DNA of 64,000 nt, taken from the NCBI RefSeq assembly GCF_003583985.1, contig NZ_QXML01000004.1, positions 1 through 64,000 of the forward strand, written 5' to 3'. This stretch comes from Algoriphagus lacus (GTDB taxonomy: Bacteria; Bacteroidota; Bacteroidia; Cytophagales; Cyclobacteriaceae). The position numbers were made by a program, and so were the translations under genes. Shown piece by piece: positions 16,913-24,830 of the stretch. The notes beneath the pieces were generated by a model. That model was not told where the DNA came from. It made no database searches and saw only the letters and a list, made by a program, of their open reading frames with translations. How positions within the stretch are numbered: position 1 is the stretch's first letter; the number at the start of each line of letters is the position of its first letter.

Positions 16913-17422
16913 TCACAATTTGTTGTAGTATTTGATCCACTCATTGAGCTGTTTGAAGTCGAGTTTGCCTTTTGCCAATTTCAAATGATGAAGGATGGCC
17001 AGTGACTTTTTCATACGGGAATCGGAGTTTTTCACCGTGGTGACCATGTATATCAAACTTCGCTGTTTTCCGGGTGTAAGTTTTCTAAAATAGGCATTGC
17101 CTTCCTCATCCTGATCCAAGAGCACCTGAAATTCTTCCGGAACATCATGTCCAAACTCACTGTGATCCCGTTCGATTTTTACTGAAAAGGGCTTTTCTTC
17201 GTCCAATTCGAGCTTTTTTCGCAATTCCTGATTGACTAGAACATACCAACATTCTTTGGCTTTCATCAAAGCCATATGAAATGGGCCGGCATCTTTGATC
17301 CAAACCAAAACCCGACGGTGCTTTTCATCCATCATTTGTTCGGCGATCTTATCCGGAACTGGAATGTGGTAGTGCCAATGGTTAAAGTCGAATTTTCCGA
17401 GTTTTTCTTCGAAGAGGATCAT
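16913..17422 (-). CDS. DUF1905/YdeI-OmdA family protein
   Basis: 169 residues with two recognisable parts. Residues 1-95 resemble DUF1905 (FNHWHYHIPVPDKIAEQM, RRVLVWIKD, FHMALMKAKECWYVLVNQELRKKL). Residues 96-169 resemble the YdeI/OmdA tail (PEEFQVLLDQDEEGNAYFRKL, TPGKQRSLIYMVTTVKNSDS). Family members have been linked to bacteriocin protection or stress but their biochemistry is unclear. It is a single gene; upstream on its strand is the lmo0937 promoter region, read the other way. Confidence 0.85.
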   Translation of the reverse strand: MILFEEKLGKFDFNHWHYHIPVPDKIAEQMMDEKHRRVLVWIKDAGPFHMALMKAKECWYVLVNQELRKKLELDEEKPFSVKIERDHSEFGHDVPEEFQVLLDQDEEGNAYFRKLTPGKQRSLIYMVTTVKNSDSRMKKSLAILHHLKLAKGKLDFKQLNEWIKYYNKL

Positions 17423-17797
17423 TTCAATGTTTGGGGTAGTTCAATAGTATGGGTTGCAAAATTTATTAATTCCAAGGCAAAGAGCATGTAGAGTGCCTAA
17501 TTAAAGGCATTGATTGTCTTATTTACGAAATGAAATTCAAGTTAGGTATATCAAAACAAAAGGCCTGTTTTGAATGACTTGAAGGTCAATAATCAGAAAA
17601 ATCGTCTTTTTTCATTAAGGGATTTAGGTCTTGATTTCCTCAGATTGGGTGTTTTTTCCTCAAAAATTTTGTTTTTGAATGGGGCTTAATTCCCTAAAAA
17701 AGGGCATTTGGTAGTTGGGAAGGCTGTTTTCAAGCTTTGCGGGAAAAAGGCAGGAGGCTTGCATTCGACAAAGAAATGAATCTTTAACCTTTACCAA
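17423..17797. other. Intergenic region upstream of the mini membrane gene
   Basis: A 375-base AT-rich spacer between divergent genes. Apart from the sigma-54-like element near its right end no gene or strong hairpin was found. Confidence 0.4.
17748..17763 (+). promoter_or_regulatory. Candidate sigma-54 promoter
   Basis: AGGCAGGAGGCTTGCA matches TGGCAC-N5-TTGCA: the GG (17749-50) and GC (17761-62) are exactly 12 bases apart and the -12 box TTGCA is exact. The predicted transcription start is about 25 bases before ATG 17798. A sigma-54 activator is encoded 4.6 kb downstream. Confidence 0.55.
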
Positions 17798-17956
17798 ATG
17801 CTTACGAGCTCCCTGTTATATCTGATCGCGGTGGTTTTAATCCTTGGTTGGTTAATAGGCGTTTTTGTCTACAGCCTTTCGGGTCTTATCCACCTCTTAC
17901 TTGTCTTAGCAGTTATTTCGATTTTGTTGAGAATAATTGGAGGAAGGACTGCCTAG
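17798..17956 (+). CDS. lmo0937-family mini membrane protein (copy 1)
   Basis: 52 residues and almost entirely hydrophobic: two transmembrane helices (LLYLIAVVLILGWLIGVFV and IHLLLVLAVISILLRII) joined by YSLSG. This is the layout of the lmo0937/YqaE-like family of tiny membrane proteins, seen in Bacteroidota stress clusters. A paralog lies at 21399. The ATG is preceded by a candidate sigma-54 promoter and followed 133 bases later by a YtxH gene, a common partner in stress operons. It is too short for most gene finders and easy to miss. Function in the membrane under stress is inference. Confidence 0.85.
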   Translation: MLTSSLLYLIAVVLILGWLIGVFVYSLSGLIHLLLVLAVISILLRIIGGRTA

Positions 17957-18089
17957 CCAAACTGGAGCCTTTTGAACAAGGCGGTAATATGATCCCCGGT
18001 TTTGACCGGAAATTTGCTCGAGGTTTATCAATTCTGATCAACTCAAACTTCATTCTAAAATTTTATTAACACTTAAACACTACACAACT

Positions 18090-18332
18090 ATGAAAAACTC
18101 AAAATTGACAACCACACTATGGTTAGGAGGATTAGTCTCCGGAATTTTTGCAGGGTACTATTTGTATCAAAACCGTGAAAAATTCGGACCTCAAAAGGAA
18201 AAGTTAGCCAAGCTCCTTGCTGATCTTCAGAAATCAAGTGAGGAAATAGGGAGGAAAATCAAAGCAGCAGGTAAGGAGCATTTGGAGGCTGGAAAATCGA
18301 TTGCCAACAATGTCAAAGAGCAAGTGAATTAA
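18090..18332 (+). CDS. YtxH domain protein
   Basis: 80 residues. An N-terminal transmembrane helix (TTLWLGGLVSGIFAGYYLY, about 8-26) is followed by a long charged helix containing KEKLAKLLADLQKSSEEIGRKIK. This matches YtxH, a family of small stress-induced membrane-anchored proteins. It follows the lmo0937 copy and ends at a hairpin terminator, so the two genes probably share a transcript. Role: stress envelope protein, by family. Confidence 0.85.
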   Translation: MKNSKLTTTLWLGGLVSGIFAGYYLYQNREKFGPQKEKLAKLLADLQKSSEEIGRKIKAAGKEHLEAGKSIANNVKEQVN

Positions 18333-18356
18333 GATTCACCAGATTCCTGATTCAAG

Positions 18357-18383
18357 AAAACCGCAGAAATGCGGTTTTTTTTT
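18357..18383 (+). terminator. Rho-independent terminator after YtxH gene
   Basis: AACCGCA-gaaa-TGCGGTT stem followed by a T run, 25 bases after the stop. Confidence 0.92.
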
Positions 18384-18491
18384 GACCTTTTGATACATTT
18401 TCCGGATTGGTTGAAATACATTTTCTCCTTTTGAAAAACTCTCCTAGATTGAGTCAGGTAAAACCAAAAAAGACTTAAAGCGATCTGAATA

Positions 18492-19646
18492 ATGTCCATT
18501 ACCTCCAAACTCCCGCATATCGGAACGACCATATTCACCATCATGTCTCGTATGGCGACCGAAGAGGGCGCAATCAATCTTTCCCAGGGATTTCCGGGTT
18601 TTGGAGCGGATCCGGTTTTGCTCGAGTTGGCAGGGAAATATATCCGGGAAGGATACAACCAATATCCTCCCATGGCAGGAATCCCGGGACTTCGTCAGCG
18701 CTTGGCAGAAAAGACTCAATTGACCCAGGGTTATTTTCCTGACCCTGAGAAGGAGGTGACAATCGTATCCGGAGCGACTGAGGCACTTTTTGCGGCCGTG
18801 GCTGCTGTGGTAAGGTTAGGTGATGAGGTAATTGTGCTTGAACCAGCTTATGACAGTTATGAGCCAGCCATTACTTTGAATGGTGGGATTCCGATCTATG
18901 TTTCCGTGAATTCCGGTGATTTTTCAGTGGATTGGGAAAAAGTTAAGGCTGCAATTTCTCCAAAAACCCGGGTGATTATGGTCAACTCTCCGCATAATCC
19001 CAGTGGATTTGTTTGGTCTTCTGAAGATGTGGATCATTTGGCTGAACTAGTCCGGGATAGGGAAATCTATGTGATCAGCGATGAGGTATATGAGCATATA
19101 ACCTTTGACGGCAGGAAGCATATTTCCCTTGGGTCGCATCCTGAACTAAGAGAAAAGACCTTTGTATGTGGTTCCTTTGGGAAGACTTTTCATGTTACCG
19201 GCTGGAAAATAGGCTATTGTATTGCCCCGGTTGATATGACAAGTGAGTTCCGAAAAATTCACCAATACCTCACGTTTACAACGGTGACTCCAATCCAATA
19301 TGCCCTTGCCGAATATTTGGAAGATCCAGTTCGATACCTTTCCATTCCTGAATTCTACCAAAGTAAGCGGGATCTTTTTGCAAAGGGTTTGGCTGAAACC
19401 CAACTTAAATTCACACCTAGTGCTGGGAGTTTTTTTCAATTGGCGAGCTATGGTCATTTATCCCAAATTTCTGATCAGGAGCTTGCGGAGAAGATGACCC
19501 GAAAGCTGAAAGTGGCCTGCATACCGATTTCCGTTTTTTATTCCGACAAAAGGGATGATAAGATTATTCGATTCTGCTTCGCCAAAGCGGATCAGGAATT
19601 ACTCGAAGCTCTGGAGAGATTGAAGGAACTCCCTCGGGTTTTATGA
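18492..19646 (+). CDS. ybdL: Methionine aminotransferase, class I/II PLP enzyme
   Basis: 384 residues, closely resembling E. coli YbdL along its length, starting SKLPHIGTTIFT-MS and INLSQGFP, with SGATEALFAA, NSPHNPSG (Asn170-region), DEVYEHITF and the PLP-lysine segment SFGKTFHVTGWKIGY (Lys231). It moves the amino group of methionine and aromatic amino acids to 2-oxo acids. It is a lone gene between the YtxH and the kinase gene on the other strand. The YbdL assignment rests on overall likeness and is stronger than a general aminotransferase call. Confidence 0.9.
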   Translation: MSITSKLPHIGTTIFTIMSRMATEEGAINLSQGFPGFGADPVLLELAGKYIREGYNQYPPMAGIPGLRQRLAEKTQLTQGYFPDPEKEVTIVSGATEALFAAVAAVVRLGDEVIVLEPAYDSYEPAITLNGGIPIYVSVNSGDFSVDWEKVKAAISPKTRVIMVNSPHNPSGFVWSSEDVDHLAELVRDREIYVISDEVYEHITFDGRKHISLGSHPELREKTFVCGSFGKTFHVTGWKIGYCIAPVDMTSEFRKIHQYLTFTTVTPIQYALAEYLEDPVRYLSIPEFYQSKRDLFAKGLAETQLKFTPSAGSFFQLASYGHLSQISDQELAEKMTRKLKVACIPISVFYSDKRDDKIIRFCFAKADQELLEALERLKELPRVL

Positions 19647-19660
19647 CTTGGTTACCTTTT

Positions 19661-21094
19661 TTAGAGGTTTAGCCTGACTACAAAACAAGTACCCTTTCCA
19701 GGTTCGGATTTGGCACGGATAGTACCCCCATGACTGAAAATAATATTTTGAGTATTGGTGAGTCCTAACCCGGATCCACCTGTTTTGTCTGTGAAAAAGG
19801 GTTCAAAAATCCGCTCCAGGTTTTCTTTTTCGATTCCAGTTCCATTGTCGCAAATCTCAACCAGACATTGATTTCCCCTCAAGCTTGTTTTAAGGGAGAT
19901 TTGTCCGTTTTCTTTTTTGATGGCTTCAATCGAATTTACAAGGAGGTTAATAAAGGCAATTTTGATTTTTTCAGCATCCAATGGGAGTTTGTGGTTTTCC
20001 GTTTTGTAGGATTTGACAATAGTGATCCCCTGGAACTCAATCCGATCCTTGACCTGGTCCAAGGCTTCGTCCAAAAGATTTTCAATGAAGTGATTTTGGA
20101 TGTTGAGTTCTGAAAATCGGGTACTATCCAAAAGCTGGGAAACAAGTTGATTTATTCGGTCACAGTTTCTTCGGATGATTTCGATCAGGTCACCACTTGA
20201 CTTCAATGACTCTTCGGAAAGTTCCAATTGAAGTTGGTCTGCGGAAAGGACAATGGTTGTTAGCGGATTTTTTACTTCGTGGGCTAGAAGTCTTGCAATT
20301 CTTCCGGTTGAGGAGAATTTTTTCAAGTTCAATTCCTCTTCCTCTCGGGCTTTCAAGGAGCTGAGGTCCTTAATCAGTACCTGATATTGGTTTTCCTCCT
20401 GTCGAATTACACTGATTTGTGTGTTGATGACATTGCCATCTTTGGTGACAATATTGGGTTCAATTTCAAAGGATTCAAGATTGTTTTCCAGATTTGAATG
20501 CAGCTTGTCCTTGCAATCATAAAGCATCTCAATGAACAGCGTTTCTTTTTCAGGGGTGGCTGTGTACGGATCGATTCCAAACTTTGAAATAAACATGGGA
20601 TTGGCTTCCAGGATTCTACTTTTCCTATCCATCAATAAAAATGGATCTGCTGCTTTTTCAAAAATGGATCGAAATTTCTTACTGGTTTGCTCGAGTGATT
20701 CCAAAATTTTGGCATCTCGGATTGCAAATTGAAGTCGCCTTTCCAGAGTATTTCCGTCAAATTGCCCTCGAATCAAAAAGTCAGCTACCCCTAAGTTTAG
20801 CACTTCATTGTCTACTGTTTCGGAGTCCATCCCAGAAAGCATGATTAAAGGAGCATGCTTCCTCAAGGCTTTTATTTCTTTAATCAAATTGAGGGCTTCG
20901 TCTTTTCCTGGCTTATAGCCAACCAAAAAAACGGTGTAAGAATCTTTCAGTTTGACAAGTGCTTCGTCAATGGTTTGTGCAGTTTCTAAGACGTATTTAT
21001 TTTTTTTGGCAGTCTTCAGGATGGACGATACCAGCTTTTGATCTTCTTGATCATCGTCTACATACAGTATCCGAATGACTTCTTTTTCTAACAT
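19661..21094 (-). CDS. Histidine kinase with degenerate receiver and PAS domains
   Basis: 477 residues in four parts: an N-terminal receiver-like domain (7-125), a PAS-like domain (about 135-250), the HisKA dimerisation helix with LLAHEVKNP (His272), and a C-terminal ATPase with LLVNSIEAI, CDNGTGIE and GGSGLGLT. The receiver keeps the acidic pocket (YVDDDQED) but the phosphoacceptor Asp, expected in a LLVDYxxPG context, is replaced by Gly59 (FLVGYKPG), and the conserved Lys is replaced (LIRGQ). It should not be phosphorylated and may instead sense or bind. No transmembrane segments, so cytoplasmic. It lies next to the sigma-54 activator group, which may be its output. Confidence 0.92.
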   Translation of the reverse strand: MLEKEVIRILYVDDDQEDQKLVSSILKTAKKNKYVLETAQTIDEALVKLKDSYTVFLVGYKPGKDEALNLIKEIKALRKHAPLIMLSGMDSETVDNEVLNLGVADFLIRGQFDGNTLERRLQFAIRDAKILESLEQTSKKFRSIFEKAADPFLLMDRKSRILEANPMFISKFGIDPYTATPEKETLFIEMLYDCKDKLHSNLENNLESFEIEPNIVTKDGNVINTQISVIRQEENQYQVLIKDLSSLKAREEEELNLKKFSSTGRIARLLAHEVKNPLTTIVLSADQLQLELSEESLKSSGDLIEIIRRNCDRINQLVSQLLDSTRFSELNIQNHFIENLLDEALDQVKDRIEFQGITIVKSYKTENHKLPLDAEKIKIAFINLLVNSIEAIKKENGQISLKTSLRGNQCLVEICDNGTGIEKENLERIFEPFFTDKTGGSGLGLTNTQNIIFSHGGTIRAKSEPGKGTCFVVRLNL

Positions 21095-21398
21095 GACTTC
21101 TTTATAGTAAACTATTGATTAGGCGAGAGTAATTTTATTTTGCTCATTTTTTATAAAAAAATGGTCATTAAATATACAGTAAGCCCAGATGTAAGGTCGC
21201 TTTATTAATTGGTATATGCAATTGCCTCAAATTGGGGAATTATTTACTCAATTTTTTAAATGGAATTCTGTGAAAATGCCGCTTTTGATTCTTATACACT
21301 CGATTTTTCAGGTTTGAGACCTATTACAAAACTTATTGGAATGGGGCACAGGGATTGGGATTAATTCATAAATAATTATTCAACAAAACTTCAAACAA
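21095..21398. other. Intergenic region with candidate promoter
   Basis: A 304-base AT-rich spacer between the kinase gene and the second mini membrane gene, holding one sigma-54-like element at 21344-21359. Nothing else recognised. Confidence 0.4.
21344..21359 (+). promoter_or_regulatory. Possible sigma-54 promoter
   Basis: GGGCACAGGGATTGGG resembles TGGCAC-N5-TTGCA with the correct 12-base spacing from GG (21345) to the -12 G (21357), but GG replaces the near-invariant GC at -12. It lies 42 bases before ATG 21399. Confidence 0.35.
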
Positions 21399-21551
21399 AT
21401 GAACTCTCTCTTGTATGTGATCGCTGTAATTTTAGTCATTGGATGGCTGATTGGTGTATTTGCTTATAGTGCTACTGGATTGATCCACGTTCTTCTGGTA
21501 ATAGCTATAATAGCAGTACTATTTAAAGTAATTAGTGGAAGGTCTTTGTAG
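21399..21551 (+). CDS. lmo0937-family mini membrane protein (copy 2)
   Basis: 50 residues with two transmembrane helices (SLLYVIAVILVIGWLIGVFA and LIHVLLVIAIIAVLFKVI), clearly a paralog of the gene at 17798 (shared LIHxLLVxA and GWLIGVF cores). It is followed 51 bases later by a small basic open frame that may belong to the same transcript. A sigma-54-like element precedes it. As with copy 1, only the family-level assignment is safe. Confidence 0.85.
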   Translation: MNSLLYVIAVILVIGWLIGVFAYSATGLIHVLLVIAIIAVLFKVISGRSL

Positions 21552-21602
21552 ACTTTTTGAAAACAGTTTTTAGGGAATACCAAAGCCGAAATCAATAAAC
21601 AA

Positions 21603-21770
21603 ATGAAAAGGAAAGAAAAAGGTTATAAATCAAAAAGCCTGATTTCAAAAATTATCGCGCTTTTTACTCGTAAAAAACCCCATTCCAAAGGGAATAATTT
21701 TAAATTATGGAAAAATGATGAACTCGAAAGAGGAAATACAACGGAAGTAATCCTAAAAGAAATTAAATAG
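21603..21770 (+). CDS. Small basic protein, unknown
   Basis: 55 residues: MKRKEKGYKSKSLISKIIALF followed by TRKKPHSKG and NNFKLWKNDELERG. The first half is strongly basic and there is one short hydrophobic segment, so it may bind nucleic acid or the membrane surface. No family is recognised. It starts 51 bases after the mini membrane gene, in the same direction, so it may be co-transcribed with it. Support rests only on an intact ATG-to-stop frame and position. Confidence 0.45.
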   Translation: MKRKEKGYKSKSLISKIIALFTRKKPHSKGNNFKLWKNDELERGNTTEVILKEIK

Positions 21771-21947
21771 TATTTTTAATTTGTTTTACAGTTCGAAAAA
21801 CTTAAAAGTCACTTTTCTTCTTTGAAATGGGGTATAGGTACTTTTTTGATGACTTGACTTCAGATATATTAAATAAACTGTGACTTAGGTTTTAAATAAA
21901 AAGAGGTCTGGTCTAAGATTACACTTCTTTCAGAAAATATAAACTCT

Positions 21948-22009
21948 AAAATTGGGTACATTCCCAACATAAGAGGGAGTTGAGATCAATTCAACTCATG
22001 CCCAATTTT
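21948..22009 (+). promoter_or_regulatory. Nested hairpin in the leader of the response regulator gene
   Basis: Outer arms AAAATTGGG (21948-21956) and CCCAATTTT (22001-22009) are perfect complements. Inside lies a second perfect pair GAGTTGA (21977-83) and TCAACTC (21991-97). The outer arm ends 5 bases before ATG 22015, so the fold would cover the start region. A role in translation control is inference. Confidence 0.55.
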
Positions 22010-22014
22010 CAATT

Positions 22015-22386
22015 ATGAATGAAAAAGTGATTTTGGTTGTTGATGATGAGCAGGAGATAAGAAATTTGTTTTTTCGATACTTGGGCAAAAAAGGATATCG
22101 AGTGTATTTGGCTGGGTCTTTAAGTGAAGAAAGGAAAATTATGGAAACGCTCATCCCGGATTTGATATTCTTGGATATCAACCTCCCAGATGGAAATGGA
22201 CTAATAGAACTCCAAAAATTAAAACCTTACAGCGCAACCTGCAAGGTGATAGTAATGAGTGCCTTTGACCATTTAGAAGAACGTACTGAAGCTTTTGACT
22301 CAGGGGCAATTGATTTTCTTAGCAAGCCATTTAGTTTGATCAGGCTTGATCAAGTATTGGATTCCCGATTTGTTCCATTCACTTAA
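22015..22386 (+). CDS. Single-domain response regulator (CheY-like)
   Basis: 123 residues forming one receiver domain and nothing else. Acidic pocket ILVVDDEQE (Asp10-Asp11), phosphoacceptor Asp54 in IFLDINLPDGNG, conserved Lys in LSKPF near the C-terminus and a Ser at the switch position in VIVMSAFD. It can take phosphate but has no output domain, so it should act by relay or by binding partners. It sits 12 bases upstream of the sigma-54 regulator in the same direction, so the two are likely co-transcribed. The Hpt protein at 41007 could be a phosphate donor or sink, but there is no direct link. Confidence 0.93.
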   Translation: MNEKVILVVDDEQEIRNLFFRYLGKKGYRVYLAGSLSEERKIMETLIPDLIFLDINLPDGNGLIELQKLKPYSATCKVIVMSAFDHLEERTEAFDSGAIDFLSKPFSLIRLDQVLDSRFVPFT

Positions 22387-22398
22387 AAAAAATAGACA

Positions 22399-23808
22399 AT
22401 GGCTAGTATTCTGGTAATTGATGATAATCTGGACATTTGTCAGCTTTTGGATCGATTCCTGACCAAAAAAGGCCATCAGGTTCAAACTACGATCTCTGGA
22501 AAAACAGGATTGGAGTATTTGAAAAAGACCAATTTCGATCTGATTTTTTGCGATTTCAAGCTGCGTGAAATGGATGGGAGAGATATATTGAAAAAAGTGA
22601 AAGAGTCTTCTCCAGAAACCCAATTGGTAATCATCACCGGCTATGCTGACGTGAAAGTTGCCGTAGAAGTGATCAAAAATGGAGCTCTAGATTACATTAC
22701 AAAACCCCTAATACCAGATGAGATTTTATTGCTGATTGACAGGGCTTTAAATGTAAAAAGAGATCCAAAAAGCACCACAACTGGTATTGTTGAGAAAGTC
22801 CTACCCTCAGGATCCAAAAATAAAGCCGATTCTTCTTCCAACTATTTTCGGGGCATAAGTAAGGAATCAAAAAAATTGTATGAAGAAATAAAACTCGTAG
22901 CACCCACTAATATGAGTGTTATCATTTACGGGGAAAGCGGTGCTGGAAAAGAAAATATCGCTGAAATCATTCATCAGCAAAGCAATCGTTCAGGCAAGCC
23001 CTTTATAGCAATTGATTGCGGTGCATTAACCCGGGAATTGGCTGGCAGTGAACTTTGGGGGCATGAAAAAGGGGCATTCACCGGTGCTCATTCGGAAAAA
23101 CCCGGACAGTTTGAATTGGCAGACGGAGGCACCATTTTTTTGGATGAAATTTCAAATCTTTCTTATGAAATCCAGGTTGGACTGCTAAGGTTGGTTCAGG
23201 AAAGAAGACTTAGGAGAATTGGTGGCACCAAGGATCGATCAATAGACGTGCGTATTCTTGTAGCTTCCAATGAGGATCTGCGCAAATCCGTTCAAGAAGG
23301 CAAATTCAGGGAAGACCTATATTTTCGATTTAATGAATTCAGTATTACGGTTCCGGCATTGCGCGATCGGAAAGAAGATATTGAACCCTTTGCCAATTAT
23401 TTTCTTGAATTGTCCAATGAAGAATTGAAGAAGGAAATGACGGGTTTTGATGCCGATGTCATGCAGGTTTTTAGGTCTTACCAATGGCCAGGGAATCTCC
23501 GCGAAATGAGGAATGTAATTCGCCGAGCGAGTCTTTTGTCCCAGGGAGAATCCATCAATTTATCTGGCTTGCCCCCTGAATTGGTTTATTCCAAAAAGTT
23601 AAATTTTCTGGAAGCAGAAGAAAATACCCCACATCAGGAAGCTGCAAAAGATCCACATTCTAAATTGAAAAGTGCTGCTGCCGGTGCAGAAGCGACAATT
23701 CTCAGAAAAGTACTGGAAGATGTAAAATACAACCGAACCAAAGCTGCATTGGAATTGGGAATTGACCGAAAAACACTATTCAACAAGATGAAGCAATACG
23801 ACCTTTGA
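22399..23808 (+). CDS. Sigma-54-dependent response regulator (NtrC family)
   Basis: 469 residues in three parts. Receiver (1-120) with Asp52 (IFCDFKLREMDG). AAA+ domain with Walker A GESGAGKE (178-185), the sigma-54 contacting loop GAFTGA (225-230), Walker B GGTIFLDE and the arginine-rich YFRFNEFSITVPALRDR region. C-terminal Fis-type HTH (about 430-469) ending in NRTKAALELGIDRKTLFNKM. It activates RpoN promoters from remote sites. The single-domain response regulator lies just upstream; three flanking genes have sigma-54-like elements, so a local regulon is plausible. The kinase partner may be the one at 19661. Confidence 0.95.
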   Translation: MASILVIDDNLDICQLLDRFLTKKGHQVQTTISGKTGLEYLKKTNFDLIFCDFKLREMDGRDILKKVKESSPETQLVIITGYADVKVAVEVIKNGALDYITKPLIPDEILLLIDRALNVKRDPKSTTTGIVEKVLPSGSKNKADSSSNYFRGISKESKKLYEEIKLVAPTNMSVIIYGESGAGKENIAEIIHQQSNRSGKPFIAIDCGALTRELAGSELWGHEKGAFTGAHSEKPGQFELADGGTIFLDEISNLSYEIQVGLLRLVQERRLRRIGGTKDRSIDVRILVASNEDLRKSVQEGKFREDLYFRFNEFSITVPALRDRKEDIEPFANYFLELSNEELKKEMTGFDADVMQVFRSYQWPGNLREMRNVIRRASLLSQGESINLSGLPPELVYSKKLNFLEAEENTPHQEAAKDPHSKLKSAAAGAEATILRKVLEDVKYNRTKAALELGIDRKTLFNKMKQYDL

Positions 23809-23983
23809 TCAAGGAATTGGTTTTAGAACCGTTCCCATTTTGAGGCAAAATATCCCAGATCTAAAAATTGAAAAAAACCTGTTTTTTTACAGCGATGCTG
23901 GGTTTTAAAGAATAAGTAGCTTGATTCAATGGTTTTGTTCCTCTTTTTAAAGGATTTTTATTTAAACGAAGACCATTTTGAAG

Positions 23984-23999
23984 TGGCAGTATAATTGGA
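23984..23999 (+). promoter_or_regulatory. Possible sigma-54 promoter
   Basis: TGGCAGTATAATTGGA has the -24 TGGCA and a -12 TTGG with 12-base GG-to-G spacing; the -12 GC is replaced by GG. It lies 30 bases before ATG 24028. Confidence 0.4.
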
Positions 24000-24027
24000 A
24001 GTTTAGAGTGTACCTAAATCGATTTTT

Positions 24028-24525
24028 ATGATACAAATCCTTGAGACTACTGTTAACACAATCCAATCTGGAACGGAAAAAGAAATAGCTCGCCCTAGTA
24101 TTGATCAGTTGTTTATTGAGCTCAGAAGCTTTAATGAGCAAGTGAAAATCAGTTGTGACAATTTTCAGGGACCTGATTGTTTTGATCTTCATAGATCGTT
24201 CAAAGAGCTTAATGCTTTTATGGATTTGAAGATTGAAAGGATGGGAAAACATGTTTTGACTTTGGAAATGCAAACTTTTAAAAAATCTTCATCGGAACAT
24301 TATCCGAGAAATTATGAATTAGTTGAGGGCGTATTTACCGATGCTGATCGTGTTTCTAATGTAGTTTCTGGGTTGGGAAATTTAATTCAAATCACCCGTT
24401 TGACTCTAATTGAAGATTCGAGGAGTGAAAAGGTGTTGTCCCGGTTAGTTGGAAAAACCTTTTATCAAGAATTAGAGAATAGGCGTTGGTTGTTTTCGAT
24501 GTATTCCAAGTACTTATTCATGTGA
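24028..24525 (+). CDS. Hypothetical helical protein, possibly Dps/ferritin-like
   Basis: 165 residues, mainly helical, no signal peptide. No family is firmly recognised. The segment NFQGPDCFDLHRSFKELNAF (about 46-65) followed by MDLKIERM resembles the Dps pattern in which a Gly precedes a His by seven positions and an Asp-Glu pair follows on the next turn, but one helical turn is shorter and the C-terminal QELENRRWLFSMY is only loosely like the Dps tail. Iron binding therefore cannot be claimed. It follows the sigma-54 activator with its own sigma-54-like element, in a block of stress-type genes. Confidence 0.65.
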   Translation: MIQILETTVNTIQSGTEKEIARPSIDQLFIELRSFNEQVKISCDNFQGPDCFDLHRSFKELNAFMDLKIERMGKHVLTLEMQTFKKSSSEHYPRNYELVEGVFTDADRVSNVVSGLGNLIQITRLTLIEDSRSEKVLSRLVGKTFYQELENRRWLFSMYSKYLFM

Positions 24526-24830
24526 TTTTTTCAGTTCAAATCCTGGGGAAAATGCCGGATAAATTGTGTTCCCTAGGAGTGAAAAAGAGGAAAATCCAAG
24601 ATCTAGGTTTCGCCAGACACTTATTTTTATTTTGAAACAGGACCAAGGACCAACTTAAATCCGAGCCATTTTTAAGCGGGCAATTAACTGAGCTGTGGGT
24701 GTTTTAAAGATTTGACCAGCACATGTGAGTACGGGAAATCAATTAAATCTATAAAACCTATTTAATTGGTAGGAATAATAATTATTGTTCTTAATTTTGA
24801 CTTCAAACCTATTAATACTTGAAGTCCTAC
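24526..24830. other. Intergenic region upstream of the TSUP gene
   Basis: A 305-base spacer. It contains one clear operator-like palindrome (24757-24773) and no gene. Confidence 0.4.
24757..24773. promoter_or_regulatory. CCTA-N9-TAGG palindrome, operator candidate (site 1)
   Basis: CCTATTTAATTGGTAGG, 58 bases before ATG 24831. The same 17-base layout occurs at 28623-28639 upstream of the TonB receptor. Shared core positions are CCTAT....AAT....TAGGAA. A dimeric repressor such as a Rrf2 protein is a plausible reader. Confidence 0.55.
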
